A DNA stretch of 64,000 nucleotides from Grifola frondosa. Taxonomy: Eukaryota; Basidiomycota; Agaricomycetes; Polyporales; Grifolaceae. The notes below the pieces were generated by a model. The model worked only from the letters and a program-made list of their open reading frames with translations, made no database searches and had not been told where the DNA came from. The translations under genes and the position numbers were made by a program. Location of the stretch: NCBI GenBank assembly GCA_001683735.1, contig LUGG01000002.1, positions 744,001 to 808,000 on the forward strand, in the 5' to 3' direction. The number at the start of each line of letters is the position of its first letter. Positions within the stretch are counted from its first letter, which is position 1. This document shows positions 24,096 through 34,890 of the stretch, piece by piece.

Positions 24096-24330
24096 CGTGT
24101 CCGTCGATGAGTACATCTTTTCTTCATCAGCTGCGTTTAAATACTCGCAATCCACGGCATGGCCCTGACACCATGTGAAGCAAACGCACGTTCGTGGCAC
24201 ACCTGCGGTGGTAGTAGAAACAGGACCTTCGACCTCTCGTATGGCGACTTTGTCCCGAGGCTAATGAACCCGGCTGCCGCGAAGAAACGAAGAATGTCTT
24301 CCAATCCCCTGGCACGGCCAGGGATTTGGC

Positions 24331-25345
24331 CTATTTCTGTTGCAGCCTGATCATCTGATAGAGCAACTCGAGAGAGAAGCCGGACTCCCAAGTGCGAGGC
24401 TGCTTGGTTCGGGCAAAAGACATCTCGTTGAAATGAACAGCATACAAGAGGATCAACATCTCTGCTAGTGTCGCCATGCCTCGTATTGCAGGCGGTATGG
24501 CAAGTGAACCTAAAATCATCAATGTGTGGATGATCCATATCGCAAAACCAAGGAGATGCATGGCCTGACATTCCACCGCCCACTGAACATGCAAAGAATT
24601 GGACAAAATCATTGGTAAACGCACGCAGCGTAGCACGTTCCTGCGGGCAAACGTAGCAAAATCCCGTTGTAAAAGAGCTTCCATATATGAATCGAATATG
24701 CAACATTTCCATGAGATGCACAAGGACCATCAGGACTGGTCACCCGCGGGCACTGCAATCTCCTACATCCGATCATGTCGCTAGCTCAATGCTCCTGCAG
24801 AACGCTGACCGCACAGCAACGATTGGGTACGAGACTAGTAGGATGAGTTCTCGAACAAAACCTCAACGGAGAGCGTATCCTGTGGAGTGATCGTCCAACA
24901 GAGAGCCATATAATGCTGGTGCAACGATGCTGAAAGTCCAGAGTGGGCGGACCACAGATGAATAGACCTATGTGGAAGGTCCTAGTAGACGATGACCGAT
25001 CAGAGATCATTGAAAGGAGGAGAGCGCACGGAACCCTTTTATTCATTCCTGTAGAAGTGAAATCTACAAGAAAGTCCGGATACTTCTTTTATGCAATAAT
25101 GGGCCTCATGCTCCTGGCTTCAGCTCGCCACTTGTGAACGGTCCAATATATTCCAGCGAATTTAGCGAGCGCAAACAGGCGCACCACGGGCATGACCTGT
25201 ACGTACGGACGTATTGAACAAGTGGGAGGAGGGCGCCACGCATCTTGAAAGCTTGAGGATTGGAGTAGAACATCATGCTAGCAGTGTATGATAGTGTAAC
25301 AACGTGGACATATGGGAGACAAGAGCGCGACGTAGTAACCAACAT
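24331..25345 (-). pseudogene. Probable degenerate multi-span membrane-protein gene
   Basis: Minus-strand pieces look protein-like but could not be joined. Near 25340-25230 a start MLVTTSRSCLPYVHVVTL is followed by hydrophobic sequence with a MMFYSN element, and the frame at 24723-24331 has two hydrophobic helices (LLGFAIWIIHTLMILGSLAI and an EMLILLYAVHF segment). Between them the frame is broken repeatedly. The pattern resembles fungal multi-span acyltransferases of the wax-synthase type, but I am not confident of the family. Confidence 0.25.
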
Positions 25346-25439
25346 CTTTGCACTCAAGGTTAAAAGAAAATTGAACTCAGCGATGATAATTTATCTGATT
25401 AGTACTTACCCAAAAGGTATGTACATACCTATCTAACAA

Positions 25440-25525
25440 TGCCAAGAGCGTGGATTGAACACGCGACCTCCAGAATTCAGCTGGAACACTTCAGTCTGTT
25501 GCTCTCCCAGCTGAGCTATCTCGGC
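25440..25525 (-). tRNA. tRNA-Phe (GAA) with a short intron
   Basis: On the minus strand the acceptor stem GCCGAGA pairs with TCTTGGC (one G-T pair), followed by A. The D arm is TAGCTCAGCTGGGAGAGC and the T arm GTGTTCAATCCACG. The anticodon arm ACAGACTGAA is followed by about 13-14 extra bases before TCTGG, leaving anticodon GAA with an intron in the canonical position. Confidence 0.88.
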
Positions 25526-25699
25526 GCACGATGGGTGTTTCTAGGAATTATATATTGTACTGAAATAGTTTTCATGAAACCCGCTTTATTTATGGTGACT
25601 TTCACCGGTAACAGACTGACTGGTGTTTGGGCTAACTCGTTCATCTTGAGTTCGGAAGCTGTTGGTCAATAAAAGCTTTGCGCAAGTCTGCGCATTTGA

Positions 25700-28200
25700 A
25701 TGTGGTGCGCTCGTTCCAGGATGCTGTCAGAAGAGGCTGCGATGCTTATATCCCTTGACTACTTCCAGAACATATCCCACCCACCTCACGTACTGCCCGA
25801 CCATCCAAAGATGTCGGAACTTCCGTCGCAGGCCAAGTACGATGCGCCTGACCCGATCCTCCTGACTCTCTTTGCAAACCGATTCATGAGTGTCGCGGAG
25901 GCAATGGGTCGATCCCTTCAGCAGACAGCGATCAGCACGAATATCAAGGAACGACTTGACTTTTCGTGCGCGTTGTTCGCGCCTGATGGAGACCTGGTGG
26001 CAAACGCCCCTTTCATCCCAATTCATCTGGGTTCCATGAGTTTGTGAGTGTCTGGTCTGTCAGATAGAGGATGTATATCCTGCATAGAGACTCCTCGAAT
26101 GCGATGTACACATTGCAAGGTTGCCAGAGGGGCAACTTAGGATGATATGCGGGCACTCCATCGAAGTTAAGCTATGATCCACTGAAATACCTTGATAAAG
26201 TGCCGTGAAGTACCAGATGAATCTGCATGGAAAGACCCTTAAACCCGGCGATGTTCTCATGACAAACTCCCCATACGCCGGCGGCTCGTGAGTTCTCCCT
26301 CCTTCATCTGCTCGGCCAGCCTCATCCCCCGCAGTCATCTCCCAGACATCACCATCATAAGCCCCGTCTTCGACACACAGTCTAACAAGATCATCTTTTT
26401 CACCGCATCACGCGGACATCATGCAGACATCGGTGGAATCCTCCCTGGGTCAATGCCTCCGACTTCCACGACTATCTTCGAGGAGGGCGCAAATATCTTG
26501 AGTTTCAAGATCGTTAGCGAGGGCATATTCGACAGAAACGGCTTGATCGACTACATGATCACCAAGCCCAGTCAATATCCTGGCAGCTCTGGGTGCCGCA
26601 ATCTCCGAGACGTGGAGAGCGATCTCAAAGCCGTGAGCGTTGTGCTCTGAATTTCCTGAATGGCGGATCTGATCCGAAGTCTTTCATAGCAAATTGCTGC
26701 TAACCACAAGGGGATACAGCTGATTCAAGCTAGTATGTTGCTTATTTTAGATACTGTCAGTGTTATGGCCAATGACAGCGCATATCGGTAGTTGTCGATG
26801 ATTATGGATTGGAGACTGTGCAGGAATACATGTACCACATCCGAGCCAACGCCGAATCGTCCGTGCGCAGTCTTCTCAAGGACGTCGCGAAACGTGCGGG
26901 GTCGAACGTACTTACCTCCATCGACTACCTCGATGATGGATCGCCCGTACGGATCTACATATCGTTTGGCATCCTAAGTGCTAATGAACTCTTTGCACTC
27001 ATCACAGATTAGTCTGAAGGTAGATATCAACGAAGAAGATGGCTCTGCGGTGCTTGACTTTGAGGGCACAGGCTGTGAGATCAGGGGAAACCTCAATGCA
27101 CCGATCTCGGTCGTCCATTCTGCCGTCATCTACTGCATGCGGGCGATGTTGGACGTTGACATTCCTCTGAATGCCGGATGCCTGGTCCCGCTCACAGGTC
27201 AGGCGCAACGCTGCGGACATCTATGGCAGATCTAACAATCCCTGCTTGTTCCACAGTGAACATCCCAGACGGCTCCCTGCTCTCGCCATCGCGCACCGCA
27301 GCAGTGTGTGGCGGGAATGTCCTCCACCTCCCAGCGTATCGTCGACGTCGTTCTCAAAGCGTTCCATGCATGTGCCGCTAGCCAGGGATGCACAAAGTAG
27401 GCCCCCAGACTCCAATTTAATTACTCATCGATCTCGGTGCTGACACGAACGGACTTAGCAACTTAACGTTCGGGGCGGGAGGCAAAGACCACGACGGCAA
27501 GAACGTCACCGGGTGGGGCTACTACGAGGTGAGTACCCCGCACGCACGCTCGCACTCTCCTAACCCACATCTCGCAGACCATCGCGGGCGGCTCCGGCGC
27601 GGGCCCGTCGTGGCACGGCACGTCCGGCGTACACACGCACATCACGAACACGCGCATCGGCGACGTCGAGATCCTCGAGCGCCGCTACCCCGTCATCGTG
27701 CACCAATTCGGGTTGCGCACGGACTCCGCGGGGCACGGCCAGTGGAACGGCGGTGAGGGCGTCGTCCGCGAGCTCGAGTTCCTCGAGCCCCTGCAGGTCT
27801 CCATCCTCTCGGAGGTGCGTATGCGTTCACGCGCTTCTCCTCTGCGTAGATTTATCCACATACTATAATATAGCGACGGACGCGCCAGCCGTACGGCCTC
27901 GAGGGTGGGGGGCCTGGCGGGCTCGGGCGCAACACCTGGGTAAAGCAGCCGCGCGAGTCGGACGGGGACCTCCCGGAGGACGTGGCACAGCCGCTGCGCC
28001 CGCGGAGGGTCAACATTGGCGGGAAGGCGACGGTGTTCATGGGCAAGGGCGACCGCCTGCTGATCGAGACGCCAGGCGGCGGGGCGTGGGGCGCGCCGGA
28101 CCCGGAGGTGGAGAACGGGGACCCTGACCACTCGCATGTCAAGGCGTGGGCGGCGCGCGGGAGTCTCGCGGAACGTGCCGCGGCGCAGGCGGCGTTCTAG
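25700..28200 (+). pseudogene. 5-oxoprolinase, HyuB (hydantoinase B) half only
   Basis: A multi-exon gene whose product matches the C-terminal half of 5-oxoprolinase, the ATP-dependent enzyme that opens 5-oxoproline in the glutathione cycle. Recognisable blocks in order are [133 protein letters not shown] and [20 protein letters not shown]. The end is a Gly-rich [14 protein letters not shown] segment and a stop at 28200. The family is normally about 1,270 residues with an N-terminal HyuA ATPase half; here only ~175 bp separate the first HyuB block from tRNA-Phe, so HyuA is missing. A 1-nt insertion breaks the frame near 27325. Truncation plus frame break make a pseudogene likely, although a stand-alone HyuB cannot be excluded. 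Confidence 0.75.
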
Positions 28201-28646
28201 GTGGGTCGCGGTGGGTGGCCCATGTAGGTGTATTGGGAAGTTACTGTGAAATGTATTGTATTCTGGACTTCAGAAGAGGGAATAGCTCGGACTATGCTGC
28301 TTGTACGGCGGGTGTGAACTTCCAGATGTCCTCCACGGTGCGGCGCTTATTGCGGGAAGCCGTACGGTCGCGGGACCCGAGAGGAAGAAGGCTGTTGTGC
28401 CTCTCTCGCCGCCTTCGGTCACAGAATTGAGCCGCTCGCTGCGGGTCAGAGTCTGCGTTGCGAGGGATCACACATGCAATAACTGGCTGAAACCGAAATA
28501 TCATTCATTGATTCCAAGGACTGGGATCAACATATTCAGGGATGCCGCAAACATATCCATATAGAGTACTGATTCTGTGCATATTCGAGAGACCGTCCTA
28601 GGCTCCTAAAGATCGTCACAATCCCAACTACGTGCTATACTCCTCA
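28201..28646. other. Intergenic region; left end of hydrophobin unit 1
   Basis: From about 28460 the sequence resembles 30610-30803, marking the left end of the duplicated hydrophobin unit. No gene. Confidence 0.5.
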
Positions 28647-29175
28647 CTAGAGGATGACGGGGACACATCCGATGGAGATGAGACCGCCCTATGCAAATTG
28701 CCAGGAATTCAGCTTGCATCCCTTCCTCGCAATAAAAACAGACACTGACCACGTTGTTATTCTCGCAGCAGACCGGAGACGCATCGCACGCCGAGCCGGA
28801 GCCGACGCCGATCACGCTGATCGGCGAGCAGCCCAGGCCGAGAAGCACATCCAAGCCATCGACGACAATGCCGAGCAGGCCGAGAAGGGTAGTCGCTGCA
28901 GGGGAGCTGGCCTAGAAGCACGTCAGACAAACTGCACGAGTCGCGAAGTGCGCAGCCACTTACGGATTCAACGCTATTGCAGCACTGGAGGTCGCCGACG
29001 TTGCAGCTGCCCGCGCTCTCGGTCGAGGCGGGGGCGGTAGCGGTCACGGTGACCGTCGTGGTGGCCTCGGCGGTGGAGGACGTGCTCCAGCGCTTGGCCT
29101 CGTAGTTGGGAGTGGCGGTCGCAAGAACAGAGAGGCAACGGTGGAGACGAAGATGGCGGAGAAGCGGGAGAACAT
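28647..29175 (-). CDS. Class I hydrophobin HYD-A
   Basis: Three exons on the minus strand (29175-28964, 28911-28750, 28688-28647), about 138 residues. Start [14 protein letters not shown] is a signal peptide. The mature protein has the eight-cysteine pattern: CNVGDLQCC in exon 1, [15 protein letters not shown] then ASPVCC in exon 2, and [13 protein letters not shown] in exon 3. Class I hydrophobins are small secreted proteins that self-assemble into amphipathic rodlet films on hyphae, spores and fruiting tissue. The linker between signal and Cys1 is Thr/Ala/Val rich. One base is missing in the signal-peptide region (GG at 29134-29135 where the HYD-C paralogue has GGG), shifting frame unless corrected; all other parts are intact. 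A TATA-like box lies ~93 bp upstream. Closest relative is HYD-B. Confidence 0.88.
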
Positions 29176-29267
29176 GTTGGCTGTGAGGGTGGGCTGGTGG
29201 GTGAGCGGGACGTATGTGTTTGAGAGGTGCTGTTGGGCCTGGGGAATTAGAGAGCTCGAGCTGAGGG

Positions 29268-29275
29268 TTTATATA
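29268..29275 (-). promoter_or_regulatory. TATA-like box of HYD-A
   Basis: TATATAAA on the minus strand, about 93 bp before the ATG; the same box and spacing occur in HYD-B. Confidence 0.6.
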
Positions 29276-30350
29276 CCTGCAAAGACCGGGGGGATGACGA
29301 GCGCCCAGGGAGAAGCGACATTGGCACTTCTGTTCTTGTAATGATGACGGGGGCAGTCCGGGAACATCGTGCGTGCTAGAGCATGGTGCGATCCACGTCC
29401 ACGATAGGTCAAAATCATTGAGTGTACCGTTCCAGATCCACTTGCACTGGACAGGGAAGGCGGTACCGATTCGAAATTAACGACGTCACCATATGGGGAC
29501 ATTTTCGCCGTAGTTATAGATAACATACCAGGCGCGCTACCGAAATTTCGCGTCGAACAGGTTATACCTCCGCATAGTAACCTCGCCAAGTGGTGACAGT
29601 ACGGGTTGATGAAGGCGTCTAGAAGAAAAGGCACCGAGAAGTTGATTAACTTTGATATTTAGCGGACACAATGCACGGGTGCAAATGCCGCTGTGACCGT
29701 TTTCGCGGACCACATGCCTAGAGTGCCTTGAGGGCATACTGTCAAGGTGGAGTACGTTTGCCATGAGTCCGTGGACATAAGGACTTCGACTTCAATGTAA
29801 TCTCCGCAAGCCATAAAGTTAGCGTTCTTTTTCAGATGAGAGGACAAATCACTCACAATAGTAAGCCTGCTAACTGCGGCCTACACTGAGGGCACCGACG
29901 GCGACCGCAGGCAAAGCTTTGCACCGTCGCACTAGTTCGGGCTGCGTGGCCGTGGGCAGGCCGCAGGATAATTGGCGCACGCCGCACGCGTCGTTGTAGA
30001 AAGCACGGTTACGGACGACTGAGGTTGTGATTACGTGAGCAAAAACTTCCCGATGTTCAGCGATGTTCTCAAGTGGTGCTTATCGGGCAACATCTCAAGT
30101 ATGAGGAGCAGCTGTGCATTCGTGGAATTTGAGACTTGAAGCTTGAAGCTTGAAGCTTGAGCTTGAGCCCTCGAGGGTCATTGACCACCCTTGAATCTTC
30201 CGGGGAAGATGATCGATCGATGGAGGGACTCAGACTAGAAGCGCCGTGTTCGCTTCAGGCTAGAGGCCGCCATGGCATGATATATCAAGACCACCACAAT
30301 CCGACTACGTCTTGTCTGCGACATCTAAGTAAACGTAGCGGACTGCTCGA
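29276..30350. other. Upstream flank of HYD-A (duplicated with HYD-B flank)
   Basis: No gene. Resembles 31437-33396 apart from the TIR insertion there. Contains a short direct array of GCTTGAA units (about 30132-30165). Confidence 0.6.
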
Positions 30351-30392
30351 TTAGAGGATGATGAGGATGCACCCGATGGAGATGAGGCTGCC
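30351..30392 (-). pseudogene. Orphan hydrophobin last exon
   Basis: A 42-nt minus-strand stretch preceded by a CAG acceptor reads GGC-AGC-CTC onward as GSLISIGCILIIL and a stop, the exact length and layout of hydrophobin exon 3. Its flanks match HYD-C exon 3 and the start of intron 2, but no exon 2 or exon 1 follows. It is a relic of a HYD-C-like gene deleted from unit 1. Confidence 0.8.
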
Positions 30393-30803
30393 CTGCCCAA
30401 ATTTCTCGCGGTCAGCACCAATCAATCCTCATAAAAACAGATACCGGCTCACGGCCCAAATGCGATGAGCACGGTTCAATACATAGAACGCACATGCATA
30501 CATATCCTCGTCGCCCAACAACTGATTAGCATGAGCAATTATACTTAGTGCAACGGGTACCAACAATTGTCAATATACAAGCATTACGCTAGTATACCGT
30601 CGGTTGGAATCCGTTGCGGGGGCTTCACACATGCAATAACTGGCTAGAACTGAGATATTATTTGTTGATTCCAAAGACTGCAATCAACATATTCCGGAAT
30701 GCCACACACATATCCACATAGAGAGTACTGATCCTGCGCATATTCTAGAGACCGTCCTAAACTCTTAAAGATCGTCACAATCCCAACTACGTCCTACGCT
30801 CCT

Positions 30804-31343
30804 CTAGAGGATGATGGGATACACCCGATGGAGATGAGACCACCCTATGCGAATTGCCGAGCAATCAGCTTACATTTCGTCTTCGCAATAAAACCAGACA
30901 CTCACAACGTTGTTATTCTCGCAGCAGACCGGGTTCGCATCGCACGACCCACCGCCGATACCAATAATGCTGAGCGGCGAGCAGTTCAGGCCGAGAAGCA
31001 CGTCCAAGCCATCTACGACGATGCCGAGCAGGCCCAGAAGGCCAATCGCTTCAGGAGAGTCGGCCTAGAAGCACGTCAGAAAAGCTGTACGAGTCGCGAT
31101 ATGCGCAGACACTTACGGATTCGACGCTATCGCAGCACTGGAGGCTGCCGACGTTGCAGCTGCCCGCGCTCTCGGTCGAGGCGGGGCGGTAGCGGTCACG
31201 GTGACCGTCGTGGTGACCTTGGCAGTCGTGGTGACCTTGGCGGTCGTCGCCGCGGTCGTGCTCCAGCGCTTGGCCGGGGTGGCGGTCGCAAGAACAGAGA
31301 GGACAACGGTGGCGACGAAGACAGCAGAGAAGCGGGAGAACAT
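30804..31343 (-). CDS. Class I hydrophobin HYD-B
   Basis: Three exons on the minus strand (31343-31117, 31064-30906, 30844-30804). Signal peptide MFSRFSAVFVATVVLSVLA, then a Thr-rich linker in which a TTAKVT element is repeated, which HYD-A lacks. Cysteine blocks are [29 protein letters not shown] and GGLISIGC, matching class I hydrophobins. Two 1-nt losses in base runs are apparent: a GGGG run at 31183-31186 where HYD-A has five G, and GGG at 30816-30818. The second lets the frame run past the usual stop for a few residues (ending SRGA). HYD-C shares the second change, so it may be ancestral rather than error. TATA-like box 86 bp upstream. Duplicate of HYD-A. Confidence 0.85.
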
Positions 31344-31428
31344 GTTTGCTGTGAGGGTGGTGAGTGGGACGAGTGTGAATAGGAGAGCTACTGGTCGGTC
31401 TGGGGAATTTGAGAGCTCGAGCTGAGGG

Positions 31429-31436
31429 TTTATATA
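31429..31436 (-). promoter_or_regulatory. TATA-like box of HYD-B
   Basis: TATATAAA on the minus strand, about 86 bp before the ATG, in the same context as in HYD-A. Confidence 0.6.
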
Positions 31437-32112
31437 CCTGCAAAGACTGCCGGAGCATGACCCGCGCCCCCGGGGAAAGTGATCTTTGCATCTCCGTTCG
31501 TGTGATGTCGGCGGGGGCAGTCTGCGAACTCGTGCGTACTAGAGTATGGTGCGATCCACGCTCATGGTGGATCAAACCTATTGAATGAATAGAGCGTACC
31601 GTCCAGGATCCGCGTCCGCAGGACAGCGACAAGCGGTGCCGATTCGAAATTAACGACGTCACCATATACGGATATTGCGGCCGAATTCACCACGGTAATA
31701 GACAACACACTAGGCGCGCTATCCAAATTCTGCATCGAATGGGTTATACCTCTGTAGTAACCTCGCCATTGCCAAATGGTGACGGTACGGGTGGTAGAGG
31801 TGTCTGACTGAAAAGACAGAAAGGTCGATTAATCAGGTTGAGCAGACATAATGCATGGGTGCAAATGCTGCCGAGACCACTTTCGCAGTCGGCACAGACC
31901 TCGAGTGCTTTGAGAGAATACTGTCAAGGTGGAGTAGTTCAAACCCGAGGATCTAAGGACTTCGACTTCTCCGCAAACCATAAAGTTAGCGATCTTTTCA
32001 GATGATGGAGGACAGATCACTCACAATTGTAAGCCTGCTGAGCTGCGGCATGCACTGAGAGGCCCAATGGCGACGAACTTTAGTATCATCGCACTAGTTC
32101 GGGCTGCGTGTG
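31437..32112. other. Upstream flank of HYD-B
   Basis: No gene; homologous to 29276-29950. Confidence 0.6.
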
Positions 32113-32832
32113 TACTAGGGCGCGGTGAATCTCACACTGACTTCTGATTTACTGCTAATTTACAGTACGTCCTCACGGGTGCCCTGATTTACCTATGTAA
32201 TTTACGGTAATTTACAGACCGGTAATTTACGGTAAATTACAGTGTCAAAGAGCGGTTTATTGTAAATTACAGTCAATTTTACCGAAGTTTCCTACCAAGT
32301 ATCCCATCCTGGTTCTGTTGATGCTAGAGCTGCTTCGGATGAATTTCTCGAGACAGCAAGTGCAACGGGAACCTGTTTCTCGAGTGGCAGAGGTGCATCT
32401 GCAAGGATGTCGCGAAAAACCGGTGATTGGATATCAAAGAGCTCGGCGGTGACAAATTCCGGTATCTTCCATCCATGTGTCGTCAAGATCAAATGATGTG
32501 AAGTTGTATGCCGAGTTTTCCACAGATTTGAAGGGTAGAGAATGTGGAAGGTTTTTCAACCGTAGACGGAGAATGGGAATTGACATGTCTATGGAACTGT
32601 ACACTATCTGAATCCCCATATTCCGGCCTCTTTTGAAGACATATCCGACCTTGCGCCGAGGCCCAGTGTTACATATATTGAGCCGCGATCATATTCAGCC
32701 ACAATACTTCTAATTTACCCTTTTTACACCCCTCTGTGGGCCAAGTCTGAGATTTACTGTAATTTACCGTAATTTACATAGTGTTAATTACCCGCTGTTA
32801 ATTAACACGACCTAGTTCACCGCGCACTAGTG
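32113..32832. mobile_element. ~720 bp non-autonomous TIR element with GTAAATTAC subterminal repeats
   Basis: Present only in unit 2. The ends are imperfect inverted repeats of about 17 bp (left core ACTAGGGCGCGGTGAA, right end reversed ACTAGTGCGCGGTGAA). A 12-bp sequence GTGTGTACTAGG occurs at both outer edges (32108-32119 and 32830-32841) and overlaps the TIRs, so the true target duplication is unclear. Both subterminal zones are packed with GTAATTTAC/GTAAATTAC motifs in both orientations. Internal open frames are short and unrecognised, so it lacks a transposase. Its absence from the matching place in unit 1 (near 29950) supports insertion after duplication. Confidence 0.7.
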
Positions 32833-32841
32833 TGTACTAGG

Positions 32842-33365
32842 ATAACTGGTGCACGTCGTTGGTAAAGGTTTCCTACGACGACTGGGATTGTGATTACGTG
32901 AGCGAAAACTTCCCGATGTTCTCATGTGGTGCTTATCGGGCATTCTTTGAAGTATCGGGGCACAGTGTGCATTCGTGGAACTTGAGCTTGAGGCCTGAGG
33001 CTTTGTGGGCCATTGGTCTCCCGGGGAGATCCATAGACAGTGATCGATTGATAGAGACACAGACTAGAAGCGCCGTGGTCACTTCAGGCTGCGAGTTAGA
33101 AGAACGACTATCTTCCGCACATAGAGGCTGGCTAGTCGGCCTAGCTGCGAGTCTGCTTTACAAGACTGGACCATGCACGCAATTACTTTTACTTAAAACC
33201 AAAAGAGTTATTCATTGATTCGAAAGACTACAATCGACGTATTCCAAGAAAATGAATCCACGATCCGCACATATCCACGTCAAGAGTACCGATACCCAAA
33301 CGCATTCAAGCAAGAAACTACGACAGGATATACATCAAGATCACCAAAATCGGACTATGTTTCGT
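32842..33365. other. Region between TIR element and HYD-C
   Basis: No gene; homologous to about 29990-30330 in unit 1. Confidence 0.55.
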
Positions 33366-33940
33366 CTATGATATTGAAACGTAGCGGACTGCTCCTTTAA
33401 AGGATGATGGGATGCACCCGATGGAGATGAGACCGCCCTACGCAAATTGTCGCGCAATCAGCCCGCGATCAACCTTCACAATAAGATATAACACGCACCA
33501 CATTGTTGTTTTCGCAGCAGACCGGAGACGCATCGCACGCCGAGCCGGAGCCGACGCCGATTATGCTGAGGGGTGAGCAGTTCAGGCCGAGCAGCACGTT
33601 GAGGTCGGTGAGGACGATGCCGAGCAGGCCCAGCAGCGTGGTGCCCGCGGCAGACGACGCCTGCAAAATACATGCAAATCAGAATCCGTTCGTGGGACCG
33701 TGAGCGAAAAACATAGTGGCGTACGATCTCGGTAGACTCGCAGCACTGGATGGGGCTGACGTTGCAGGAACCTGCGCTCTCGCTCGCTGCGGGCGCGGTG
33801 GCAGTCACGGTGATCGTCGTGGTGGCCTTGACGGTCGTCGTCGTAGGCTCGCCTCCGCGCTTCACTGGGTTGGGGGTGGCGACCGCAAGAACGGAGAGGG
33901 CAACGGTGGAGACGAAGAGTGCGGAGAAGCGAGAGAACAT
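33366..33940 (-). CDS. Class I hydrophobin HYD-C
   Basis: Exons 33940-33725, 33660-33499 and 33437 to the stop. The signal peptide reads [19 protein letters not shown], then a Thr/Lys linker. Cysteine blocks are [30 protein letters not shown] and GGLISIGC, as expected for class I. The frame stays open beyond the family's normal end: a GGG run at 33409-33411 (one base short of HYD-A) makes the tail read [15 protein letters not shown] with a stop at 33366, whereas one more base would give IPIIL and a stop at 33397. The orphan exon at 30351 keeps the normal tail. TATA-like box ~95 bp upstream. Confidence 0.85.
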
Positions 33941-34034
33941 CTTTGCTATGAGGACGGGTTGTTGGATGAGTGCTAGCGAAGGATGCTGGTAGAGGTGCTG
34001 CTCGGTCTGGGGTTCGGAGAGCTCGAGCGGGGCG

Positions 34035-34041
34035 TTTATAT
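34035..34041 (-). promoter_or_regulatory. TATA-like box of HYD-C
   Basis: ATATAAA on the minus strand, about 95 bp before the ATG. Confidence 0.6.
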
Positions 34042-34241
34042 GCGAGTGTCTCCTGCGACCTGCGGAAAACACATGCGACGACGCGCCTCACAGGAAGAAG
34101 TGAGCGCGTTTTCGTGAGATGATGACGGAGGCAGTAGCTTACACGCATCGCGCGTACGAGCACAAGAACGTGATTTTTTTCAATAGGCCAAAAAATGAAA
34201 TGAATAGAGGTCATCGTCGCGGGCCCGCTTGGGCAGGAAAG

Positions 34242-34890
34242 CGGCAACGCGGCGCTGGTTCGAATTGATGGTACCATGTGTATCGCGCAGAGAAGCCCTG
34301 CGACTGAGTTCATCGCAGCTTTAGACATTCAATGTGCCGGAAGCGCTATAGAGTCTTTCGAAGTTGCATGGCAAAAACCCTGGTCGTCAGGCATCCACTG
34401 CAAAACCACCGAGTTGATTAGCACAGTCCTATAGATGGAAAGCGCGGGCGTACGTATCGCGGTGATCACCTCCGCGGACTAGATACTTCGCCAAATTTGA
34501 GCTTGGAGGCATAACGTCAAGGGTAGAGTGTACCACACTTTCAACAAGTCAGAACTTGAACCTTGTGCAGGATTGAAGCGGGAACGCAATGCTGGTTCGA
34601 ATTGATGGCACCATGTGCAGGGGAAGCACTGCGACTGAGTTTAGTGCAGCATTAGACATTCAATGTGCCGGAAAGCGCCATAGAATCTTTCGGCGGAGTT
34701 GCATCGCAAACACTGGTCGTGCAGGTATCTAGGGCAAAGCCACCGAGTTGATGAGCACGGTTCAATAGATGGGACGCGCAGACGTACGTATCGCGGTGAC
34801 CACCCTCGCGAACCGGATACTTGGCGATATCTGAATTTGGACGATACTTAGAGTGTACCGTGTACATCATTGAAGTCAAAACTTGAAGGA
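34242..34890. repeat. Tandem imperfect duplication of ~330 bp
   Basis: Copy 1 (about 34242-34560) and copy 2 (about 34575-34890) share GGTTCGAATTGATGG, ACATTCAATGTGCCGG and CACCGAGTTGAT blocks in the same order. No coding potential. Confidence 0.7.

Larger units (their letters stand above)
28460..30600. repeat. Hydrophobin duplication unit 1 (shortened copy)
   Basis: Matches unit 2 (30600-34990) in order: the HYD-A gene and its 3' flank match HYD-B, the 0.9 kb upstream flank (for example AATTAACGACGTCACCATAT near 29475 and 31650) matches, then a segment near 30028-30350 matches 32886-33400. The orphan exon matches HYD-C exon 3, and 30430-30580 matches 34740-34990. The interval in unit 2 from HYD-C intron 2 to about 34740 is missing here. 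Confidence 0.75.
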
